From Methanocalculus taiwanensis (GTDB lineage: Archaea; Halobacteriota; Methanomicrobia; Methanomicrobiales; Methanocorpusculaceae), in NCBI RefSeq assembly GCF_024372745.1, contig NZ_VOTZ01000021.1, forward strand, positions 1 to 43,886: a stretch of DNA of 43,886 bases, written 5' to 3'. Positions 40,687 through 43,886 of this stretch are shown piece after piece (position 1 is the stretch's first letter; each line of letters begins with the position of its first letter). The notes below the pieces were generated by a model that saw only the letters and a program-made list of their open reading frames with translations, did not search any database and was not told the origin of the DNA. The translations under genes and the position numbers were made by a program.

Positions 40687-41793
40687 TCTGTCTCCTTCGG
40701 TGATGGCAATAAGCCGGGGGAAGAGATAGGTTGTAGCGCGACGCCCGCTTCCCTCAGCCAGGATGGTAATGATCTCCTGTTCCCGAAGTTGTTGTAATAT
40801 CCGATTCCCTGTCTTCTTTGGGATCCCTGTTTGATCATAAAATTCAGATGGAGTGAAGATGGGTGTTCTGAAGAGGGCATCGATTGCGGCAACGGCATAC
40901 TGCGATCGTGTTATCTCCGGAATTGTCTGTTTCATCTCATTATGGAGATCCAGAATTTCCCTTGCTTTTCGGCCGTTTGTTCCCGCCTGCTCCTCAATGG
41001 CATGGAGAAAGAATGAAATCCACCCGTTCCAGTCCCGATCCCGTGAAATGGCTAGGAGCCGTTCATAATAGAGTGGTCTGTGTATCTCAAGATAGTCACT
41101 GATGTAGAACATAGGATTTCCTATGAGCCCTTTCTTGTAAAGAATCAGCGGGACAAGCATTCGTCCAATACGTCCGTTCCCATCGGAGAATGGGTGTATG
41201 AGCTCGAATTGCGCTTTTAGTAGTGATAACTGGACCAGAACATCCTTCTCTTCATGTTGCAGATACTCTACCCAGTCGGCAAGGGCTCCCGGTACACTAT
41301 CTGCTGAAGGTGGGACAAAGATCGCATGCTCAATATGTGCGTCCCGCCCGATGAAGTTCTGGATTGCGCGGATACATCCCGGTTCACGGTTCATGCCACG
41401 GCTGCCTGTTAAGAGTATCTTGTGCAGCTTGCAGATAAGCGGGAGATCAAGACGTTGGGATTTGAGGGCATCCACCGCTGTGCGAAGTGCTTCCCGATAA
41501 TTGATGATCTCCTGGATATCAGCAAGGCTTGCATCGCTGATCGGATCTTTTGGGTTTGCCTCAAACTTCATGACATCCTTAAGCGATGCCTGTGTGCCCT
41601 CGATTCGCGATGAGATCACTGCCTCCTGTGTCAGGAGTGGGGAAAGGAGCAGTTCCGGATTTGGGATCGCGTTAAGAATGCCGTCGTACCTGGCAAGAGC
41701 ACGGTTTGCTGATGCTATCTGCGGGATATGGCTCTCCCAGTTGATTGTATCGGGAGGCAATTCTTCGGGGATATATGGCTGGACTGTCATCAT
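40681..41793 (-). CDS. Fic-domain protein (probable AMPylase) with C-terminal wHTH
   Basis: A 370-aa Fic/DOC protein. The catalytic loop HPFSDGNGRIGR (residues 200-211) is the full HxFx(D/E)GNGRxxR motif. An N-terminal inhibitory helix, ISSRIEGTQAS with S61-x3-E65-G66, marks a class II self-inhibited Fic. After the Fic core, the C-terminal part (ALFRTPIFTPSEFYDQTGIPKKTGNRILQQLREQEIITIL) is a winged helix. Such proteins transfer AMP to targets and are often accessory or stress-related. It lies next to the DUF4143 ATPase and Cache genes, all minus strand but with separate promoters. Targets are unknown. Confidence 0.92.
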   Translation of the reverse strand: MMTVQPYIPEELPPDTINWESHIPQIASANRALARYDGILNAIPNPELLLSPLLTQEAVISSRIEGTQASLKDVMKFEANPKDPISDASLADIQEIINYREALRTAVDALKSQRLDLPLICKLHKILLTGSRGMNREPGCIRAIQNFIGRDAHIEHAIFVPPSADSVPGALADWVEYLQHEEKDVLVQLSLLKAQFELIHPFSDGNGRIGRMLVPLILYKKGLIGNPMFYISDYLEIHRPLYYERLLAISRDRDWNGWISFFLHAIEEQAGTNGRKAREILDLHNEMKQTIPEITRSQYAVAAIDALFRTPIFTPSEFYDQTGIPKKTGNRILQQLREQEIITILAEGSGRRATTYLFPRLIAITEGDRL

Positions 41794-41959
41794 CTCAAGG
41801 GGTTATCTACAATAGTCCAGATGCCGGGGGTGATTGCAATTGCCGCTCGACGGACTTTGTATTCTCTAATGCTGAAGATACTTGCTAATTGTTATTGAAA
41901 ACCTTTATGTTTTTGCTGTATTCAAAGGAGTGGTTTCACCCATTCCTGCCCTACCTCCT

Positions 41960-42985
41960 TCACCCCCGCCTACACGCAAACACCGCCATGACAAAAAGAG
42001 CCGCGAGGCTTGCATAGAGGAGCGGGCTCTTCTCAGGCTCAGGCTCAGGTGTAGGTGTCGGGATCTCCGGCTCGTCTATGGATGGCGTTGGTGCCGGGGG
42101 TACTACAGCCGGTTCTTCTGCCGGCGGCTTCCCCTCGATCACAGTGAGGGTGGTGGTGGCCACCTGATCTGTCTTCAGCGACGTAATCTTGATCGTATAC
42201 TCATCAGGGAGGAACGCAGCCGGGTCAACCTCAAAGAAGAACCTCTGTGAGAAGGCGTCGCCCGGAACCACCTTTGTTATCCCGGAGGCTCCTGAGAATG
42301 GCTCCGGTTTTGTCTTGCTGGTGTGTCCAAATGCTGATGATACAACCTCGACGAGGAGATCATTTCCAACAGCCAGGTTCGTTCTTCCCGTGATCATAAA
42401 CCTCTCTGCAGTGTATGTAGTACGTATCGTATCAATCTCAATCCGGGGTTCTTCGATGAGAAACGTCGTTCTCATGTACGTATCGTCGATATTCTGGCTG
42501 TCCAGAAGGCGAATGAGGGCCTCAGCTGCATTGGATCCCTGGAGCCGCCCGGGTCCTGCAGCTATGAAGACATCGGCACCTGATGTTGCCACACTGCCTC
42601 TCATCCGCACGTAGGTTGTCCCGGCTGTCGTCGTTGTATCCTCGATCACATCGAACCGGTTATTCGCCATCGGATGCTGGACAACTGCAAAATACTGCCC
42701 CGGTGCCATCAGGCTTGTTCGTGAGCCGGTGAGTTCATACGAAAAGCCTGCATCGGACTCAACAGACTGTGTATCCCGGAAGTAGTAGTTGTTCCCGAAG
42801 ATCCAGACTGCAACGCCCGCACTCGGGCTCCCATACGCATATCCTTCGATGAAGACGCTATCGCCCTTTGCTGTCGAATGGAGTGATCCCGACATGGAGG
42901 CGGCGGCAGCTGCGGGTATGCCCAGGATCGCAATCAGCACGATCAATATGGTAAGTATTCTCTGCTTTCCTCTCTTCTTTCTCAT
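41960..42985 (-). CDS. Secreted, C-terminally membrane-anchored surface protein
   Basis: A 341-aa surface protein not assigned to a named family with certainty. The signal peptide is MRKKRGKQRILTILIVLIAI...AAAAAS. A beta-rich ectodomain follows (GSLHSTAKGDSVFIEGYAYG, VWIFGNNYYFRD, PGQYFAVVQHPM and repeated DVFI/DLLVEV units). Then comes a Pro/Glu/Thr-rich stalk (EEPAVVPPAPTPSIDEPEIP and PTPTPEPEPEKS), one membrane segment (LLYASLAALFVMAVFA) and a basic end CRRG. The layout resembles S-layer-like or DUF3821-type proteins of Methanomicrobiales. ATG 42985 is chosen because GGAG lies just before it and a signal peptide starts there; the frame stays open to 43282 without support. Confidence 0.78.
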   Translation of the reverse strand: MRKKRGKQRILTILIVLIAILGIPAAAAASMSGSLHSTAKGDSVFIEGYAYGSPSAGVAVWIFGNNYYFRDTQSVESDAGFSYELTGSRTSLMAPGQYFAVVQHPMANNRFDVIEDTTTTAGTTYVRMRGSVATSGADVFIAAGPGRLQGSNAAEALIRLLDSQNIDDTYMRTTFLIEEPRIEIDTIRTTYTAERFMITGRTNLAVGNDLLVEVVSSAFGHTSKTKPEPFSGASGITKVVPGDAFSQRFFFEVDPAAFLPDEYTIKITSLKTDQVATTTLTVIEGKPPAEEPAVVPPAPTPSIDEPEIPTPTPEPEPEKSPLLYASLAALFVMAVFACRRG

Positions 42986-43084
42986 TCTGGATTCTCCTTT
43001 CAAGCCGGATATCATCGATTCAAAGGTTTCGTGAGCGCAAAAAATTTCCTCTCCCGGATCTCTCATCATAAAGAATGTTGTTAA

Positions 43085-43714
43085 GTGTCTGGAACCGAAC
43101 TGACTGAATGTCTTCAGCAGGATTATCTCCATCCACTCAAAAACGGGATCTGCGGAGGCGTTCATATCAATCCAAAGGTGCTTCAGAGAAAGATCGAACG
43201 GGCTGAGATCGCCCTGAATGCAGGGAAATATGTAGAGGCTCTTCTTATTTATGATGAAATCCTGAAGAAGAGGCCGGATCATGCCGGATTCTGGATGAAG
43301 CGTGCGGCCGCCCTTGTCTGCCTCGAGCGTGATCAGGAGGCGCTTGAGTCGTTTGACCGCTCAATTGCGATACATCCGCTTGATGCCGCGGCCTGGATCA
43401 GCCGTGGCGTCCTCCTTCATGAGATGGGCAGGGATGAGGAAGCGGAAGCCTCACTTGCGAAGGCAGAGGAGATCGATTCCGATCATCCTGCCCTTCGAAA
43501 TGCAACGGAACGGCTGAAGAAACCAGTAATCTCTTCACTCTCTCCACCACAAACCGATCAGGATTCACGAAATTCCAGGAGAGAATACCTTCTCCGGTGT
43601 GATTCCCTGAAACAGGCCCGGCGTTTCGAGGAGGCGCTCAGGGCGGCAGAGGAAGGCCGGAAGAGATGGCCGGGCGATCTGAATTTCCAGAATCCCAAAC
43701 TTTTCCACACATAG
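43085..43714 (+). CDS. TPR-repeat protein
   Basis: A protein of up to 209 aa with at least three tetratricopeptide repeats: IALNAGKYVEALLIYDEILKKRPD, AALVCLERDQEALESFDRSIAIHP and GVLLHEMGRDEEAEASLAKAEEIDSD, and a fourth near the end (QARRFEEALRAAEEGRKRWP). TPR units mediate protein contacts; no enzyme domain is present. The start is uncertain: GTG 43085 gives a non-conserved leader of about 30 residues, GTG 43178 would begin right at the first repeat, and a GGAGG at 43154-43158 favours neither. It is divergent from the surface protein gene. Confidence 0.8.
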   Translation: MSGTELTECLQQDYLHPLKNGICGGVHINPKVLQRKIERAEIALNAGKYVEALLIYDEILKKRPDHAGFWMKRAAALVCLERDQEALESFDRSIAIHPLDAAAWISRGVLLHEMGRDEEAEASLAKAEEIDSDHPALRNATERLKKPVISSLSPPQTDQDSRNSRREYLLRCDSLKQARRFEEALRAAEEGRKRWPGDLNFQNPKLFHT

Positions 43715-43772
43715 GGCATAATCTCTTCACATAGCACTCTTTTCATCAAACCAAGGCCGCACGACCAAAAGA

Positions 43773-43782
43773 TCTATATATT
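43773..43782 (+). promoter_or_regulatory. Box A candidate of the last gene
   Basis: TCTATATATT (43773-43782) lies 21-31 bp upstream of ATG 43804, so transcription should begin at or near the ATG and give a leaderless message. Confidence 0.55.
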
Positions 43783-43803
43783 ATTATTCCCTAATATTAT
43801 TAC

Positions 43804-43886
43804 ATGGAAGACTGGGCGGAAGAGTGGCTTGCTAAACAGCGCGAGATGGGAAAGAAGTGCCTTGAGATCAAGTACATCCAGGGGAA
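43804..43886 (+). CDS. Unknown protein, cut by the window end
   Basis: Only 27 codons are visible: MEDWAEEWLAKQREMGKKCL followed by EIKYIQG. It begins with an acidic, tryptophan-rich helix-like stretch. No family can be assigned from this piece. The promoter just upstream and the absence of stops support a real gene start. Confidence 0.5.
   Translation, partial: MEDWAEEWLAKQREMGKKCLEIKYIQG

Noticed and set aside
41882-42250. Plus-strand frame of 122 codons after a TATA-like CCTTTATG
   Set aside because: Its body is the antisense of the Pro/Glu/Thr stalk and ectodomain of the surface protein; composition is Arg/Pro-rich and no family is seen.
42986-43282. Upstream extension of the surface protein by about 99 codons
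   Set aside because: It would overlap the divergent TPR gene and place the signal peptide inside the protein; ATG 42985 has a GGAG just before it.
1-43886. CRISPR array, insertion sequence, prophage or rRNA genes
   Set aside because: No regularly spaced repeats, transposase or integrase motifs, phage structural proteins or rRNA signature sequences were recognised on either strand.

Overview
This window reads as chromosome of a methanogenic euryarchaeon, most likely of the order Methanomicrobiales. The evidence is archaeal information-processing genes in a typical euryarchaeal order (aIF2 gamma, PIN protein, Rpo7/RpoE', Spt4, DUF359 dephospho-CoA kinase, S24e, S27ae, fused Kae1-Bud32, XTPase, L40e), an archaeal SufC/SufB pair, NikR, DUF2098, sulfide-type Thi4 and secreted Cache-domain lipoproteins. 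TATA-like box A elements precede many genes and several transcripts look leaderless. Neither genus nor species can be fixed by reading alone.

Layout. 0.1-1.8 kb: a two-gene ABC exporter on the minus strand behind a palindrome. 1.8-5.1 kb (minus): a DUF1998 helicase coupled to a DEDD-type exonuclease, resembling the bacterial MrfA/MrfB (YprA/YprB) repair pair. 5.3-6.05 kb: a HAD phosphatase. 6.1-16.7 kb: a glycogen cluster (a GH57 homologue with altered catalytic residues, GT4 glycogen synthase, branching enzyme, intact GH57/DUF3536 hydrolase, 4-alpha-glucanotransferase, phosphorylase). 17.2-26.3 kb: sufC-sufB, pcm, a cyclase-family hydrolase, a DUF364-like protein, then the UDP-GlcNAc route (glmM, glmU, a second sugar nucleotidyltransferase, glmS). 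26.35-28.1 kb: a deacetylase-family enzyme, DUF2098 and NikR. 28.3-34.0 kb: the translation/transcription operon. 34.0-36.5 kb: DUF1917 protein, Thi4 and HtpX. 36.5-43.9 kb: a more accessory region with tRNA-Gly(TCC), tRNA-Val(CAC), two paralogous double-Cache lipoproteins in opposite orientation, a DUF4143 ATPase, a Fic protein, a membrane-anchored surface protein, a TPR protein and a truncated gene at the edge.

How the genes work together. The glycogen block holds polymer synthesis, branching, debranching/hydrolysis, disproportionation and phosphorolysis, but no dedicated NDP-glucose pyrophosphorylase. The nearest candidates are the two nucleotidyltransferases of the glm block. The glm block turns fructose-6-P and glutamine into UDP-GlcNAc for surface glycans. 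The 28-34 kb operon combines translation initiation, RNA polymerase stalk and elongation factors, CoA synthesis, ribosomal proteins and tRNA t6A modification.

Most interesting points: (1) an archaeal MrfAB-like pair in inverted gene order; (2) a predicted GH57 pseudoenzyme heading the glycogen operon; (3) two genes of the translation operon with no ATG/GTG/TTG start where the conserved protein should begin, each lying on the upstream stop codon; (4) a 19-nt motif present twice, between complementary arms of different sequence; (5) a TGTCCCAC repeat cluster and a TATA-centred palindrome before an unannotated 44-codon ORF; (6) 12-bp direct repeats flanking the DUF4143 ATPase promoter. No CRISPR array, insertion sequence, prophage or rRNA was seen.
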